This document shows positions 47,001 through 56,745 of a stretch of DNA of 64,000 nt, in pieces. A model generated the notes under the pieces. It was not told the origin of the DNA, did no database searches, and worked only from the letters and a program-made list of their open reading frames with translations. The position numbers were made by a program, and so were the translations under genes. The DNA comes from Streptococcus ferus DSM 20646 (GTDB taxonomy: Bacteria; Bacillota; Bacilli; Lactobacillales; Streptococcaceae), in NCBI RefSeq assembly GCF_000372425.1, contig NZ_AQVD01000002.1, positions 188,307 to 252,306 of the forward strand, written 5' to 3'. How positions within the stretch are numbered: the stretch's first letter is position 1; each line of letters begins with the position of its first letter.

Positions 47001-47636
47001 ATGGAAGTATTAAAAATTTTAAATGACATTGCTCGTGAAAATACCTATCTTATCAGCAACGATCAAGCTGTCCTTGTTGTGGATCCCGGATCAAACGGCC
47101 AGAATATCCTGGCCAAACTCCAAGATATCAATAAGCCGGTTGCCGCTATTCTCCTCACTCACGCGCACTACGATCATATTATGAGTGTTGATCTTGTTCG
47201 CCAAGCCTTCAACCATCCGCCTGTCTATATTGCTGAAAAAGAAGCCTCGTGGCTCGGTAGCCCTCTTGATAACCTATCCGGTCTCGATCGCCACAGAGAT
47301 ATGGAGGATGTCCTCGTGGCACCTGCTGATCATTATTTCAACTACCAGCAAGACTATGATATAGCTGGCTTTCAGTTTAAGGTGGTGGAAACCCCCGGCC
47401 ATTCTTGGGGCGGTGTCTCCTTTATCTTTCCGGAAGAAGCCATGGTTTTTTCAGGAGATGCCCTATTCAAAGGAACTATCGGACGGACCGATCTGCCGAC
47501 CAGCAACTATGAAGACTTAATCAGCGGCATTCGGAGACATCTGTTTTCCTTACCTAACCACTATACCGTCCATCCCGGCCACGGTCCCAATACGAGCATC
47601 GGACATGAAAAAAATAGCAACCCCTTTTTCCAGTAA
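47001..47636 (+). CDS. Metallo-beta-lactamase-fold hydrolase, glyoxalase II-like
   Basis: A 211-residue metal-dependent hydrolase. The di-metal motif THAHYDHI is near residue 55, with further ligands in TPGHSWGG, FSGDALFKGTIGRTD and HPGHGPNT. Gram-positive proteins of this length are called glyoxalase II-like or hydroxyacylglutathione hydrolase, although streptococcal substrates are uncertain. The start at 47001 is preferred over 46953 because the latter overlaps the promoter. No ribosome site is seen, so it is probably leaderless. Confidence 0.88.
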   Translation: MEVLKILNDIARENTYLISNDQAVLVVDPGSNGQNILAKLQDINKPVAAILLTHAHYDHIMSVDLVRQAFNHPPVYIAEKEASWLGSPLDNLSGLDRHRDMEDVLVAPADHYFNYQQDYDIAGFQFKVVETPGHSWGGVSFIFPEEAMVFSGDALFKGTIGRTDLPTSNYEDLISGIRRHLFSLPNHYTVHPGHGPNTSIGHEKNSNPFFQ

Positions 47637-47640
47637 CATA

Positions 47641-47665
47641 AAAAAGCCTGTTAAGGCTTTTTTTA
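47641..47665. terminator. Bidirectional terminator between the MBL gene and ftsX
   Basis: AAAAAAGCCT / AGGCTTTTTT stem with a short loop, convergent genes on both sides. Confidence 0.8.
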
Positions 47666-48598
47666 TATCTTAAGGAAACGTCTCATTGACAGAATAGACC
47701 CCAGAGCTCCAATCAAAATACCGATGACAAACATTCCTCCGATTAAATAATAAACAAAAGGATGCGGTGAATAGATGCTTAAGTTTTGCGTCAGCAGATC
47801 CGGATTAAACTGCTTAAAGACGAAATCGTAAAGGAAATAAATGGCAAGCGCCGGCAGAATAGTCCCTAAGAAACCAACCCAAGCCCCTTCAAAGAAGAAA
47901 GGTGCTCTGATATAACCATTTTTAGCCCCTACCAGACGCATGATCTGAATTTCTGTACGACGGGACAGAATGGTGATGCGGATGGTATTAGAAATCAGGA
48001 AGATGGCTACAAATACCAACAAACCTGTCCCAACTAAGCCCCAAGTCCGAACAAAGCTAGCCAGATTGAAAATATTTTCAGACTCGGCACCGCCGTAGGT
48101 TACTGAATCAATACCGGCAATTTTTTCAATCTGCTTGGCAACACTTTTCACTTTGGACGGTGACGTCGTCTGAACGATGTAGACATCGTAAAGCGGATTG
48201 GCATCGCCGTCAAAAAGATTCCAGTCCTCGCCGTAGGTTTCTTTGAGTTTGGCTAACTGCTCATCCTTACTGGAAAAGGTGATACTCTTGACATTCGACA
48301 ATTTTGCAATCTGATCATAAACCTTATGATAATCTGGATTGGCAATCGTCTTGCTGGCATCATTGGGATCAACATAAGACTCAACAGCATCTTTTGAATC
48401 AACCTGCAAATAGGTATTGATCTGAATATTCTTTTCGATTCCCGAGGCTAGTTTTTCAGTATTGAGCAAGAAAGCTGCAAAAATACCAACTAACGTTAAA
48501 GTAATAGTAACTGAGCTGACCGCAGCCAGTGTCATCCAGCCGTTACGTTTTAAATTTTTAAGAGACTGCCAAATATGACGGAAAAATCTTCTAATCAT
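47663..48598 (-). CDS. ftsX: Cell division protein FtsX
   Basis: FtsX is the membrane partner of FtsE that activates the peptidoglycan hydrolase PcsB in streptococci. The 311-residue protein has four helices (one near residue 30, three near 180-305) and a large extracellular loop between the first two. The start at 48598 (MIRRFFRHIW) overlaps the ftsE stop by eight bases. Confidence 0.95.
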   Translation of the reverse strand: MIRRFFRHIWQSLKNLKRNGWMTLAAVSSVTITLTLVGIFAAFLLNTEKLASGIEKNIQINTYLQVDSKDAVESYVDPNDASKTIANPDYHKVYDQIAKLSNVKSITFSSKDEQLAKLKETYGEDWNLFDGDANPLYDVYIVQTTSPSKVKSVAKQIEKIAGIDSVTYGGAESENIFNLASFVRTWGLVGTGLLVFVAIFLISNTIRITILSRRTEIQIMRLVGAKNGYIRAPFFFEGAWVGFLGTILPALAIYFLYDFVFKQFNPDLLTQNLSIYSPHPFVYYLIGGMFVIGILIGALGSILSMRRFLKI

Positions 48599-49283
48599 TA
48601 TAACCGTATTCTCCTTCCTCTTCATCACGCACTAAACGACCATCTTCAATCGCAATGACACGATGACGAAGGGTGTTGACGATGTGACTGTTGTGAGTAG
48701 CCATCAGAACAGTTGTTCCCTGAAGGTTGATGCGTTCCAACAGCTGCATGATTTCCCAAGAAATTTCTGGGTCAAGGTTACCCGTTGGTTCATCCGCAAT
48801 CAAAACCTTGGGATTATTAACGATAGCACGCGCAATCGCCACACGTTGCTGCTCACCTCCAGACAACTGATCCGGGAAAGAGCGCATCTTGTGCTTAAGT
48901 CCTACGAGGTCCAATACCTCTGCCACACGCTTTTTGATGACCCGTGGTTTTTCACCGATAACTTCCATCGCAAAGGCGACATTTTCAAAAACCGTTTTAT
49001 TAGGAAGCAGTTTGTAGTCTTGGAAAACCACGCCAATACTGCGGCGAAGCAGGGGAATTTCCCGCTTCTTCAATTTGGCAAGGTTAAATTTACCAACTTT
49101 CAAAGATCCTTTGGTTAATTTTTCTTCACGGTAAAGGAGCTTGATAAAAGTTGATTTACCAGCCCCTGATGGTCCAACAATGTAGACAAACTCACCTTGG
49201 TCTACTGAAATAGACATATTTCTCAAGGCAGTTGTACTGCGGTGATATTTTTTATTAACACCTTTCATTTCAATTAGTGCCAT
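48591..49283 (-). CDS. ftsE: Cell division ATP-binding protein FtsE
   Basis: A 230-residue ABC ATPase. Walker A GPSGAGKSTFIK near residue 37, LSGGEQQRVAIARA signature near 141 and Walker B LIADEPTGNLD are present. With FtsX it links division to septal hydrolase activity. It follows prfB by 26 bases and overlaps ftsX, so prfB, ftsE and ftsX form one unit. Confidence 0.97.
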   Translation of the reverse strand: MALIEMKGVNKKYHRSTTALRNMSISVDQGEFVYIVGPSGAGKSTFIKLLYREEKLTKGSLKVGKFNLAKLKKREIPLLRRSIGVVFQDYKLLPNKTVFENVAFAMEVIGEKPRVIKKRVAEVLDLVGLKHKMRSFPDQLSGGEQQRVAIARAIVNNPKVLIADEPTGNLDPEISWEIMQLLERINLQGTTVLMATHNSHIVNTLRHRVIAIEDGRLVRDEEEGEYGYND

Positions 49284-49309
49284 TAAATTTTATTTCCTCT
49301 CTAATATCA

Positions 49310-50405
49310 TTAAGTCATACGCCATTTAAGAAAGGCGTCAATAAAGCCATCCAGATCGCCATCCATCACCTTGTCAACCTGGGAAACTTCAAAATTGGTC
49401 CGATGGTCTTTGACCATAGTATAGGGTGTGAACACATAGGAACGAATCTGACTGCCCCAGGTGATTTCTTTTTTGTCTCCCTTAAGCGCGTCTACTTCCT
49501 GAGCTTTCTTGTCTTGCTCTAACTGGTAGAGCTTGGCCTGAAGCATCTTCATCGCGCGGTCACGATTGCCATATTGGGTTCTGTCTACGGTCGAGGAGAC
49601 CACAATACCCGTTGGAAGGTGGGTCAGCCGAACACCGGTTGACACCTTGTTGACATTTTGTCCACCAGCTCCGCCAGATCGAAAAGTATCCATCTTGATA
49701 TCATCATCTCGAATAGCTACCTCAATCGTGTCATCCAGTTCAGGCATGACTTCTACAGAGGCAAAAGAGGTATGTCGGCGTTTGGCTGAATCAAACGGAG
49801 AGATGCGCACCAGACGGTGAACCCCCATCTCAGACTTTAGAAGGCCATAAGCATTCGGTCCCTCAAAAGAAAGGGTGACACTCTTAATGCCCGCTTCATC
49901 TCCAGCCTGATAATCCAGAACTTCTACTTTAAAACCTTTGGCATTACCAAAGCGGGTGTACATCCGCAACAGCATGTCCCCCCAGTCCTGAGCCTCGGTA
50001 CCACCTGACCCTGGGTGAATTTCCAAAATCGCATTGCTGGCATCGTAGGGCTCCGATAAAAGGAGAGTCATTTCATAACTGGTCATCAGCCGATCCAGTT
50101 TGGCCAGACTTTCCTCCAACTCAGCCTGCAAAGAGTCGTCTTCCTCCAGCATCTCAAATAGGAGCTCCGCTTCCTCTGCCAAGGCATCCATGTTATGGAA
50201 GGTATCGTATTTGACTTTCAGCTCGTTTAACTCCTGTGACGTTTTTTGAGCTGCATGGTTGTCATTCCAAAAGTCAGGCTCTGTCATCTGATTTTCCAAC
50301 AGAGCAATATCTTCTTCCAGACGGTCTAAGTCAAAGAGACCTCCTGAAGCCAGTCAACTTCACTTTGTTTTCTTCTATTTTTTGGCGTATTTCTGCCAGA
50401 TCCAT
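49310..50405 (-). CDS. prfB: Peptide chain release factor 2 with programmed +1 frameshift
   Basis: RF2 releases the chain at UGA and UAA. The start is at 50405 ([19 protein letters not shown]). After 24 codons an in-frame TGA (50331-50333) is reached within CTT TGA C, preceded by the Shine-Dalgarno-like AGGAGG (50340-50345). A +1 shift continues as [18 protein letters not shown] to the end at 49310. The continuing frame contains the GGQ motif ([19 protein letters not shown]) and SPFDS for UGA reading. Total about 365 residues, normal for RF2. Confidence 0.95.
50331..50345 (-). promoter_or_regulatory. prfB programmed frameshift site
   Basis: AGGAGG, three bases, CTTTGA. The SD-like element, slippery CTT and stop TGA are in the classic arrangement. 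Low RF2 favours the shift, giving autoregulation. Confidence 0.92.
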
Positions 50406-50451
50406 ATCTACTACCTCATTTCAATAGTCCACTTATTCTACCACAGATAGC

Positions 50452-51576
50452 TTAAAATTGCCATTTATTCAGAAGATTTCTCTTCTCTGTCAGAACATTG
50501 TCATCTTGGGAGTCAATTCCTTCAATAAACCGAACCAGGTCTTCCGTAGGCTGTTTGACTAGCTCCCCCAGTGACCAGAGAGCTGTCGCGGCGTGAATAG
50601 GATTTTGCCCTTTATCAATAATTTCCAGCAGTTTAGCAACAGCTGTCCTATCGTTCGCATTTGCCAGAGCAATAATCGCGTTACGCTGCAAGATATTTTT
50701 GCCCCGCCAAGAAGCCGCTATCAAGCCAAATTTTTCCTTGAATTGTCTATTAGACAGGTCTAAAAAGGGTAAGAGTTCCGGTTCAGCCAATTCTGGGTCA
50801 ATCTGACTGGCCAAAGGATTGTTCAACCCCTTATTATAAGGGCAGCAAATCTGACAAATATCACAGCCATAAATCACTGTCTTGATTTTCTTGCGAAACT
50901 CTAGATCCATCATCCCTTTATCCTGCGTCTGAAAACTGAGACAGCGCCTAGCATTCATGCTGCCGTCACCCATCAGACAGGAGGTAGGGCAGGCATCCAG
51001 ACATCTTCGGCAGTCCCCACAGTCGTAATCAACAGGACGATCGGGTTCAATTTCTAAATTGGTAATCAGCTCCCCCAGATACATATAAGAGCCAAATTCT
51101 TTTGAAATGACCAAGCCATTTTTTCCGATAAAACCAATTCCGGCTCTTCTGGCAACTGCCGTATCCACCAAGGCACCGGTATCCACCATAGCCTTATGTT
51201 CCAAAGGAAAATCCTGGCAAAGCTTTTCAATCCCCTCCGCCAGCTGTTTGAGCTTATCTTGAAGGACATGGTGGTAATCCAATCCCCAAGAATTAGGTGT
51301 GATTTTGCCCCGACGATAAGCTGTTTTGGGAGGTTTCACCGGCAATTTATGAGGGTAAGCAACTGCGATGGAAATAATGGTTTTGGCACTAGCAAGGGAC
51401 AGTTTCGGTTTTAGTCGTTCTTCAATGACTTGATGTTCAAAGCCCGAAGAGCGGCCTTCCTCAAGAGAAGCCCGCAGTGTCTTTTCCAAATAAGCGAAAT
51501 CATCAGCAGTTGTGAAGCCAATTTTTGAGATACCGATCTCAGCGGCTAATTTTTTAATGTCTCCCTTAATGTCCAT
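50452..51576 (-). CDS. queG: Epoxyqueuosine reductase QueG
   Basis: A 374-residue cobalamin-dependent iron-sulfur protein that reduces epoxyqueuosine to queuosine in tRNA. Two 4Fe-4S motifs, DCGDCRRCLDACPTSCL near 195 and GCDICQICCPYNKG near 255, and C-terminal HEAT-like repeats are present. The TAAAAT -10 (51583-51588) lies six bases before the ATG and AAGG is only two bases from it, so the message is likely leaderless. Divergent from the phosphoesterase gene. Confidence 0.92.
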   Translation of the reverse strand: MDIKGDIKKLAAEIGISKIGFTTADDFAYLEKTLRASLEEGRSSGFEHQVIEERLKPKLSLASAKTIISIAVAYPHKLPVKPPKTAYRRGKITPNSWGLDYHHVLQDKLKQLAEGIEKLCQDFPLEHKAMVDTGALVDTAVARRAGIGFIGKNGLVISKEFGSYMYLGELITNLEIEPDRPVDYDCGDCRRCLDACPTSCLMGDGSMNARRCLSFQTQDKGMMDLEFRKKIKTVIYGCDICQICCPYNKGLNNPLASQIDPELAEPELLPFLDLSNRQFKEKFGLIAASWRGKNILQRNAIIALANANDRTAVAKLLEIIDKGQNPIHAATALWSLGELVKQPTEDLVRFIEGIDSQDDNVLTEKRNLLNKWQF

Positions 51577-51582
51577 GACCTT

Positions 51583-51611
51583 ATTTTAATGAATTTTGTG
51601 TCGGTCTGCAA
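51583..51611 (-). promoter_or_regulatory. Promoter predicting a leaderless queG mRNA
   Basis: TTGCAG (51606-51611), 17-base spacer, TAAAAT (51583-51588), six bases before ATG 51576. Confidence 0.5.
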
Positions 51612-51665
51612 GTTTTTACGCATTAAGATTTGTAACGTTTATGTCAGCTTCTTTACAAAAAATCA

Positions 51666-51674
51666 TGATAAAAT
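51666..51674 (+). promoter_or_regulatory. Extended -10 predicting a leaderless phosphoesterase mRNA
   Basis: TGATAAAAT with six bases to ATG 51681. AGGA is two bases from the start, too close to act as a ribosome site. The -35 is weak. Confidence 0.5.
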
Positions 51675-51680
51675 AGGACT

Positions 51681-52541
51681 ATGACAAAATTAGCCCTTAT
51701 GAGTGATCTGCATATTGATTTAAATCACTTTTCTGATGTTGAAATTCAAACACTTAAGCAGGTCTTGAATGACGAAGGTATTGATCATCTTCATCTTGCC
51801 GGTGATATTTCCAATAATTTTAAAGATATTAGCCGCCCTTTTTTAGCGGATTTGGGTAAAGAGGTCAATCTCAGTTTTAATCTTGGAAATCACGATATGC
51901 TTAACCTCAGCGAAGACGACATCCGAAGACTGGATTTCCAGAGGATTGATTTGACCCCACAGACCAGCCTCCTTAGTTTTCATGGTTGGTATGACTACTC
52001 CTTCTCTAACCAAAGCTTAGAAAAAATCACTCAGCTCAAAAAAACCTTTTGGTTTGACCGCCGCCTAAACCGTTTGAAAAATGATCCGCAAATCTGTCAA
52101 GACAGCCAGGACCAACTAGAACACCATTTACAGGAGCTGAAAGAAAAAAGAGTGATTGTTGCCATGCACTTTGTCCCCCACAGCAACTTCACGATGACCC
52201 ACCCCCGATTTACCCCTTTTAATGCTTTCTTGGGAAGCCAATCCTTCCATCATCTTTTTAGGCAGTATGGGGTTAAAGACGTTATCTTTGGCCATGCTCA
52301 TAGATCTTATGGAGATGTTGCCATTGATGGTGTCAGTTATCATTCCAGACCTTTGGGCTATATTCGTGAGTGGGATTTGACCATAGACTTCGTCAATCAA
52401 AATCCCCGCTATAATCCCAGTGGCAGCTGGAATCTCAGTAAACGTTACAATGCTGTCCGACAGTTGCCTGATTTTCAAAGCCATAAGCAAGAAAAATTAG
52501 CAGATGAATTTCGACAGTCGATGACTGTCTTTGACCTATAA
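51681..52541 (+). CDS. Calcineurin-like metallophosphoesterase
   Basis: A 286-residue phosphoesterase. The metal-binding motifs MSDLHIDLN (residues 7-15), LAGDISNN, LGNHDM and GHAHRS near 213 are all present. No signal peptide or membrane helix. Substrate unknown (YkuE/nucleotidase-like). Divergent from queG; converges on argD with a long hairpin between. Confidence 0.85.
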   Translation: MTKLALMSDLHIDLNHFSDVEIQTLKQVLNDEGIDHLHLAGDISNNFKDISRPFLADLGKEVNLSFNLGNHDMLNLSEDDIRRLDFQRIDLTPQTSLLSFHGWYDYSFSNQSLEKITQLKKTFWFDRRLNRLKNDPQICQDSQDQLEHHLQELKEKRVIVAMHFVPHSNFTMTHPRFTPFNAFLGSQSFHHLFRQYGVKDVIFGHAHRSYGDVAIDGVSYHSRPLGYIREWDLTIDFVNQNPRYNPSGSWNLSKRYNAVRQLPDFQSHKQEKLADEFRQSMTVFDL

Positions 52542-52547
52542 ATAAGT

Positions 52548-52601
52548 AAAGGCTGGAAAGACCGTCGGATTCATCATCCTTACGGTTCTCCCAGCCTTTT
52601 T
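52548..52601. terminator. Long hairpin terminator between the phosphoesterase gene and argD
   Basis: AAAGGCTGG / CCAGCCTTT outer stem and a GACCGT / ACGGTT inner stem, followed by a T run on the plus strand. Confidence 0.75.
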
Positions 52602-52611
52602 GACTGATAGC

Positions 52612-53742
52612 CTAAGCAAACACATCCTGCAAAACAGCCAGCGCCTGATCTATTTCTGACGGACTGACGGTTATAGGCGGCAGGAGCCTGATAACATCCT
52701 GACCAGCAGTCAGGATAATCAGCCCTCTGTCTCTTGCTGCCTGAACAGTCTCATCTAAATTTTTAGAGGTCTGAATTCCCAATAGAAAGCCCAGTCCTCT
52801 AATAGCTGATACATTGGTCAGACCGCCTAACTTTTGTTCTGATGCTTCCTTAAGGTAAAGGGCATTGGCCTGAACGGAGGACAAAAAGCCTTCTGCTGCC
52901 ATCTGGTCAAGCACACAGGAGGCAGCTGATAAAACCAGTTTGTTGCCCCCAAAGGTTGTTCCATGACTGCCATAACCAAAGGCAGACGACAGCTTCCTTT
53001 TACCAATCATGGCGCCGATAGGCAGACCATTGGCTAACCCTTTAGCCAGCGTAAAGATGTCTGGTTCAATGTCATACTGCTCAAAAGCAAAGAGACTGCC
53101 TGTCCGACCAATTCCTGTCTGAACCTCATCGACAATCAGCAGGATATCCTTTTCCTGACAGAGCTGGGACAGGGCTTTAACAAACTGAACATCAGCAGGG
53201 ACAACGCCGCCCTCCCCCTGGACTAATTCCAGCATGACAGCAGCTGTCTTATCTGATATTAACTCTTTGACAGAAGCTAAATCATTATAAACGGCATAAG
53301 AAAAACCTGGAAGCAAATGCTCAAAGCCCGCTTGAATTTTAGTCTGCCCCGTTGCTGACATCGCTCCATACGTTCTGCCATGAAAGGAATTCTGAAAGCT
53401 AATGATATCTGTCTTACCTGTGTATTTACGTGCTAGTTTAATAGCAGCCTCATTGCTTTCAGCTCCGCTGTTGCAAAAAAAGGCGAGATAGTCTCTATCC
53501 CCAATGAGCTTTTGTGCCACTTCTTCCTGGAGGCTGTTTTGATAGAGGTTGGGCGTATGCCAAATCTGCTGAAGCTGCTCCTGAACCTGATTTAAGACCG
53601 CCTGATTAAAACCTAGATTGGTCACACCGATGCCAGATGAAAAATCAAGATATTTCTTTCCCTGATTGTCGAAGAGATTATGGCCTTCTGCCTTGACAAA
53701 TTCGATGCTACTGCGTTTGTAATTTTGAAACAGTTTACTCAT
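52612..53742 (-). CDS. argD: Acetylornithine aminotransferase
   Basis: A 376-residue class III PLP aminotransferase producing N-acetylornithine. FCNSGAESNEAAIKLARKYTG near 90, LIVDEVQTGIGRTG near 185 and the PLP Lys in FTLAKGLANGLPIGAM near 215 are visible. Last gene of argCJBD, seven bases after argB. Confidence 0.95.
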   Translation of the reverse strand: MSKLFQNYKRSSIEFVKAEGHNLFDNQGKKYLDFSSGIGVTNLGFNQAVLNQVQEQLQQIWHTPNLYQNSLQEEVAQKLIGDRDYLAFFCNSGAESNEAAIKLARKYTGKTDIISFQNSFHGRTYGAMSATGQTKIQAGFEHLLPGFSYAVYNDLASVKELISDKTAAVMLELVQGEGGVVPADVQFVKALSQLCQEKDILLIVDEVQTGIGRTGSLFAFEQYDIEPDIFTLAKGLANGLPIGAMIGKRKLSSAFGYGSHGTTFGGNKLVLSAASCVLDQMAAEGFLSSVQANALYLKEASEQKLGGLTNVSAIRGLGFLLGIQTSKNLDETVQAARDRGLIILTAGQDVIRLLPPITVSPSEIDQALAVLQDVFA

Positions 53743-53749
53743 GTATCAG

Positions 53750-54487
53750 TTATCCTTTCCCAATAACGGTGCCCGTCAGGAGATTGTCTCCGATTAAAAT
53801 CTGATTGACACCTGCTAAAACAGTCTCTGCCGCGCTCTTTATTTTAGGAATCATGCCTCCTGTTATGACCTGATTCTCAATCTTATCAGCCACCTGGCTG
53901 ACCAGAAGTTGTTCTATAACCTCGCCATTTTCCATGACTCCCTTGACATCAGTCATTAGAATGAGTTTTTCTGCCCCTAAAGCAATGGCAAGTGCTGTCG
54001 CCACATAATCTGCATTGACATTTAAGAGCTGACCGTCTGACGTATAGCCGACAGAAGCAATAATGGGGATAAAATTATCCTGAAAAAGCCGTTCCAGAGC
54101 AGCAACATGCACCTGCTTGATTTGACCGACATAGCCGTAGAGAGACCGGTCTAAGAAATCTGCTTCCAGAATATCCGGCAAGTGCGAACGCAACTGCAAG
54201 CTATCAAGACCTGCATTCAGCAATTTTTCCGTCATAGACTGACCGACAATCTCGAACAAGGCATAAGACACCAGCTTCATTGCTTCCTGACTGGTCACTC
54301 TAAGCCCATTAACTTTTTCAACAGGGATTTTGGCTTCATCCATCAGTTTCGTAATGGCAAAGCCACCCCCGTGTACGATAACAATTTTTTTCCCTAAAGT
54401 CTGCCATGCCTTCACCTGCTCAATAAAACTTTCTGATAGATCCTGACTGGCAATCCCACCAATTTTAATAACAATAACATCTTCCAT
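53750..54487 (-). CDS. argB: Acetylglutamate kinase
   Basis: A 245-residue amino-acid kinase phosphorylating N-acetylglutamate. VIKIGGIASQDL opens the fold, IVHGGGFAITKLMDEA near 38 binds substrate, and LLNVNADYVATALAIALGAEKLI near 155 follows. It lacks the N-terminal helix typical of the arginine-inhibited hexameric type, so feedback may act at argJ or on transcription. Confidence 0.94.
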   Translation of the reverse strand: MEDVIVIKIGGIASQDLSESFIEQVKAWQTLGKKIVIVHGGGFAITKLMDEAKIPVEKVNGLRVTSQEAMKLVSYALFEIVGQSMTEKLLNAGLDSLQLRSHLPDILEADFLDRSLYGYVGQIKQVHVAALERLFQDNFIPIIASVGYTSDGQLLNVNADYVATALAIALGAEKLILMTDVKGVMENGEVIEQLLVSQVADKIENQVITGGMIPKIKSAAETVLAGVNQILIGDNLLTGTVIGKG

Positions 54488-54489
54488 AT

Positions 54490-55683
54490 TTAAGTCCTAT
54501 AAAGTGCGTTGATTTTAACATAATCATAAGACAGATCGCATCCCCAAGCCTTGGCTGAACTGCTGCCTGAATGGAGGTTGACCGAAATTCTAATTGTGTC
54601 TGCCTGCATCACATCAGCCATATCCTCTTCATCAAAATCGACTGGGGATGATGCCACCATGACAGGAATGTCCCCCAGAGAAATATCAATCTGATCCACA
54701 GAGATATCTGCTCCTGCATAACCGACAGCTGCAATGATCCGCCCCCAGTTAGGGTCTTCACCGAAAATAGCTGTTTTCACCAGGCTGGATCCCACGATGG
54801 TCTTGGCGATCATCCGCGCATCCAGCTCATTGGCCACGCCCTCGGCTTTGACTTCAATCAACTTCGTCGCCCCTTCGCCGTCTTGAGCAATCTTTTTGGC
54901 CAGGTCTGTCATCACAAAGGAAAGCATTTGGCAAAATTGATCAAAAGCTGGTGTCTCCGGTAAGATTTCTTTATTTTTAGTGCAGCCATTGGCCATGACC
55001 AATACCATATCATTGGTTGACGTATCACCGTCAATGGTAATCTGGTTAAAGGTGGTTTCCACATTTTTAGAAAGAGCTAGCTGCAGGGTTTCGCTAGAAA
55101 TATTAGCATCGCAGGTGATGAAAGCTAGCATAGTGGCCATATTAGGGTGGATCATTCCTGATCCCTTAGCAACACCGGCCATAGTTACCTCATCCTTACC
55201 AAAATAGTCCGTGACTGCTATCGTCTTTTCCTTCGTATCTGTCGTTAAAATCGCCTTGGCAAAATCGTGGCTGTTGCCGTTGACGACTAGCTTAGAAAGC
55301 CCCTTTTTAAGCACAGCCATCGGCAGAAAATCACCAATGACACCCGTTGAAGCAATGCCGACCAAATCAGGAGCAATTCCCAATTTTGTTGCTGTCAGAG
55401 CCTGCATTTCCTTGGCATCTTCCAAGCCTTTTTGGCCCGTACAGGAGTTTGCTACCCCTGAATTGACCACGATAGCCTGCATTTTCCCTTCTTTTTGAAC
55501 AGATGCCTTAGTCACCAGAAGAGGGGCTGCAATGACCTTATTAGTCGTGTAAACACCAGCCACACTAGCCGGAACTTCTGACACAATCCATCCAAAATCT
55601 AGTTTTTTCTTTTTAAAACCAGCATGCAGTCCGTCAGCTGAAAATCCTAAGGGGCTGGCAATATTACCTTCTACTACTTTCAT
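54490..55683 (-). CDS. argJ: Bifunctional ornithine acetyltransferase/N-acetylglutamate synthase
   Basis: A 397-residue autoprocessing enzyme that recycles acetyl from acetylornithine to glutamate. The cleavage threonine lies in GSGMIHPNMATMLAF near residue 185. The C-terminal GDTSTNDMVLVMANG and EDPNWGRIIAAVGYAG motifs are intact. Whether it also uses acetyl-CoA cannot be told. No argA is visible, consistent with the cyclic pathway. Confidence 0.95.
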   Translation of the reverse strand: MKVVEGNIASPLGFSADGLHAGFKKKKLDFGWIVSEVPASVAGVYTTNKVIAAPLLVTKASVQKEGKMQAIVVNSGVANSCTGQKGLEDAKEMQALTATKLGIAPDLVGIASTGVIGDFLPMAVLKKGLSKLVVNGNSHDFAKAILTTDTKEKTIAVTDYFGKDEVTMAGVAKGSGMIHPNMATMLAFITCDANISSETLQLALSKNVETTFNQITIDGDTSTNDMVLVMANGCTKNKEILPETPAFDQFCQMLSFVMTDLAKKIAQDGEGATKLIEVKAEGVANELDARMIAKTIVGSSLVKTAIFGEDPNWGRIIAAVGYAGADISVDQIDISLGDIPVMVASSPVDFDEEDMADVMQADTIRISVNLHSGSSSAKAWGCDLSYDYVKINALYRT

Positions 55684-55692
55684 TCTTTCACC

Positions 55693-56715
55693 TCACACAT
55701 AAGCTGGTACAAGATTAAGACCAGCTGTCTCTTGAAACCCAAACATGAGATTCATATTCTGAACCGCCTGACCTGCGGCTCCCTTGACCAAGTTATCAAT
55801 AACCGTAACAACTGTCAGCACCTGGGTTCGCTCATTGTAAACAAAACCAATATCAGTGATATTAGAGCCAATCACCTGATGAAGATTAGGAAGCTCATCT
55901 TGCAGACGGATAAAAGGTTTATCAGCATAACTTTTCTCATAAATAGCCCTAATATCCGACTCAGATAGAGTCGCTTTTAGTTTACAATAAAGAGTCGCGA
56001 CAATCCCTCTGTTGACTGGCAAAAGAGAGGTTGAAAACTGGATATGATCCAAATGAGGATCCGCTTTTTTTAACTCCTGCATAATCTCAGGAATATGCTG
56101 ATGCTGATTGAGCTTATAAGTGACATAGTTATCATGAACATTTACGAAATGGCTGGATTCCGCCAGCTTCTTCCCCGCTCCTGTCAAGCCTGATTTAGCA
56201 TCGACAATAATTGAATCTCTGTCTACGGCACCAGCTTGCAGCAAGGGAATAAGCGCCAGTTCTGTTGCCGTTGCGTAGCAGCCCGGATTGGCGACAAAGG
56301 TCTTGCCTTTAAGACTTGCAAACTCCGACAAACCATATACAAATTGATCTAGAACGGACTGCGAGGCTGGTGATTGTTGATACCACTTCTCATAAAGGTC
56401 TGCTGGCAGACGGTGGTCTCCTGATAAATCAATGACCGGAAAACCCATTTTCACAAAGTCTGCTGACAGGTCTTTTGCGATACCACTCGGCGTTGCAAAG
56501 AAAACCAAGTCAGCCTTGCTCATAATGACTTGACTGTCAAAAGCCTCAATCGTCAGATCGCAAACACCTTTTAAATATGTATAAATATCAGATAATCGCT
56601 TCCCTATATCTTTAGTCGCATGAATGGAAACGACTTCTGCATTCGGATGTCGCTTTAAAATTTTAATCAATTCCAGTCCGCTGTAGCCTGTTACACCAAC
56701 AATTGATACCCTCAT
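55693..56715 (-). CDS. argC: N-acetyl-gamma-glutamyl-phosphate reductase
   Basis: A 340-residue NADP-dependent reductase. The Rossmann motif [15 protein letters not shown] is at the N-terminus, the catalytic Cys in [20 protein letters not shown] near 143 and the His in SEDHxxxN-like later region. First gene of the argCJBD operon, with a promoter overlapping an ARG box. The order C-J-B-D makes acetylornithine; the later genes (argF, argGH) are elsewhere. Confidence 0.95.
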   Translation of the reverse strand: MRVSIVGVTGYSGLELIKILKRHPNAEVVSIHATKDIGKRLSDIYTYLKGVCDLTIEAFDSQVIMSKADLVFFATPSGIAKDLSADFVKMGFPVIDLSGDHRLPADLYEKWYQQSPASQSVLDQFVYGLSEFASLKGKTFVANPGCYATATELALIPLLQAGAVDRDSIIVDAKSGLTGAGKKLAESSHFVNVHDNYVTYKLNQHQHIPEIMQELKKADPHLDHIQFSTSLLPVNRGIVATLYCKLKATLSESDIRAIYEKSYADKPFIRLQDELPNLHQVIGSNITDIGFVYNERTQVLTVVTVIDNLVKGAAGQAVQNMNLMFGFQETAGLNLVPAYV

Positions 56716-56745
56716 CTTTTGTCCCCTTTTCCTAACTTGTCGACT

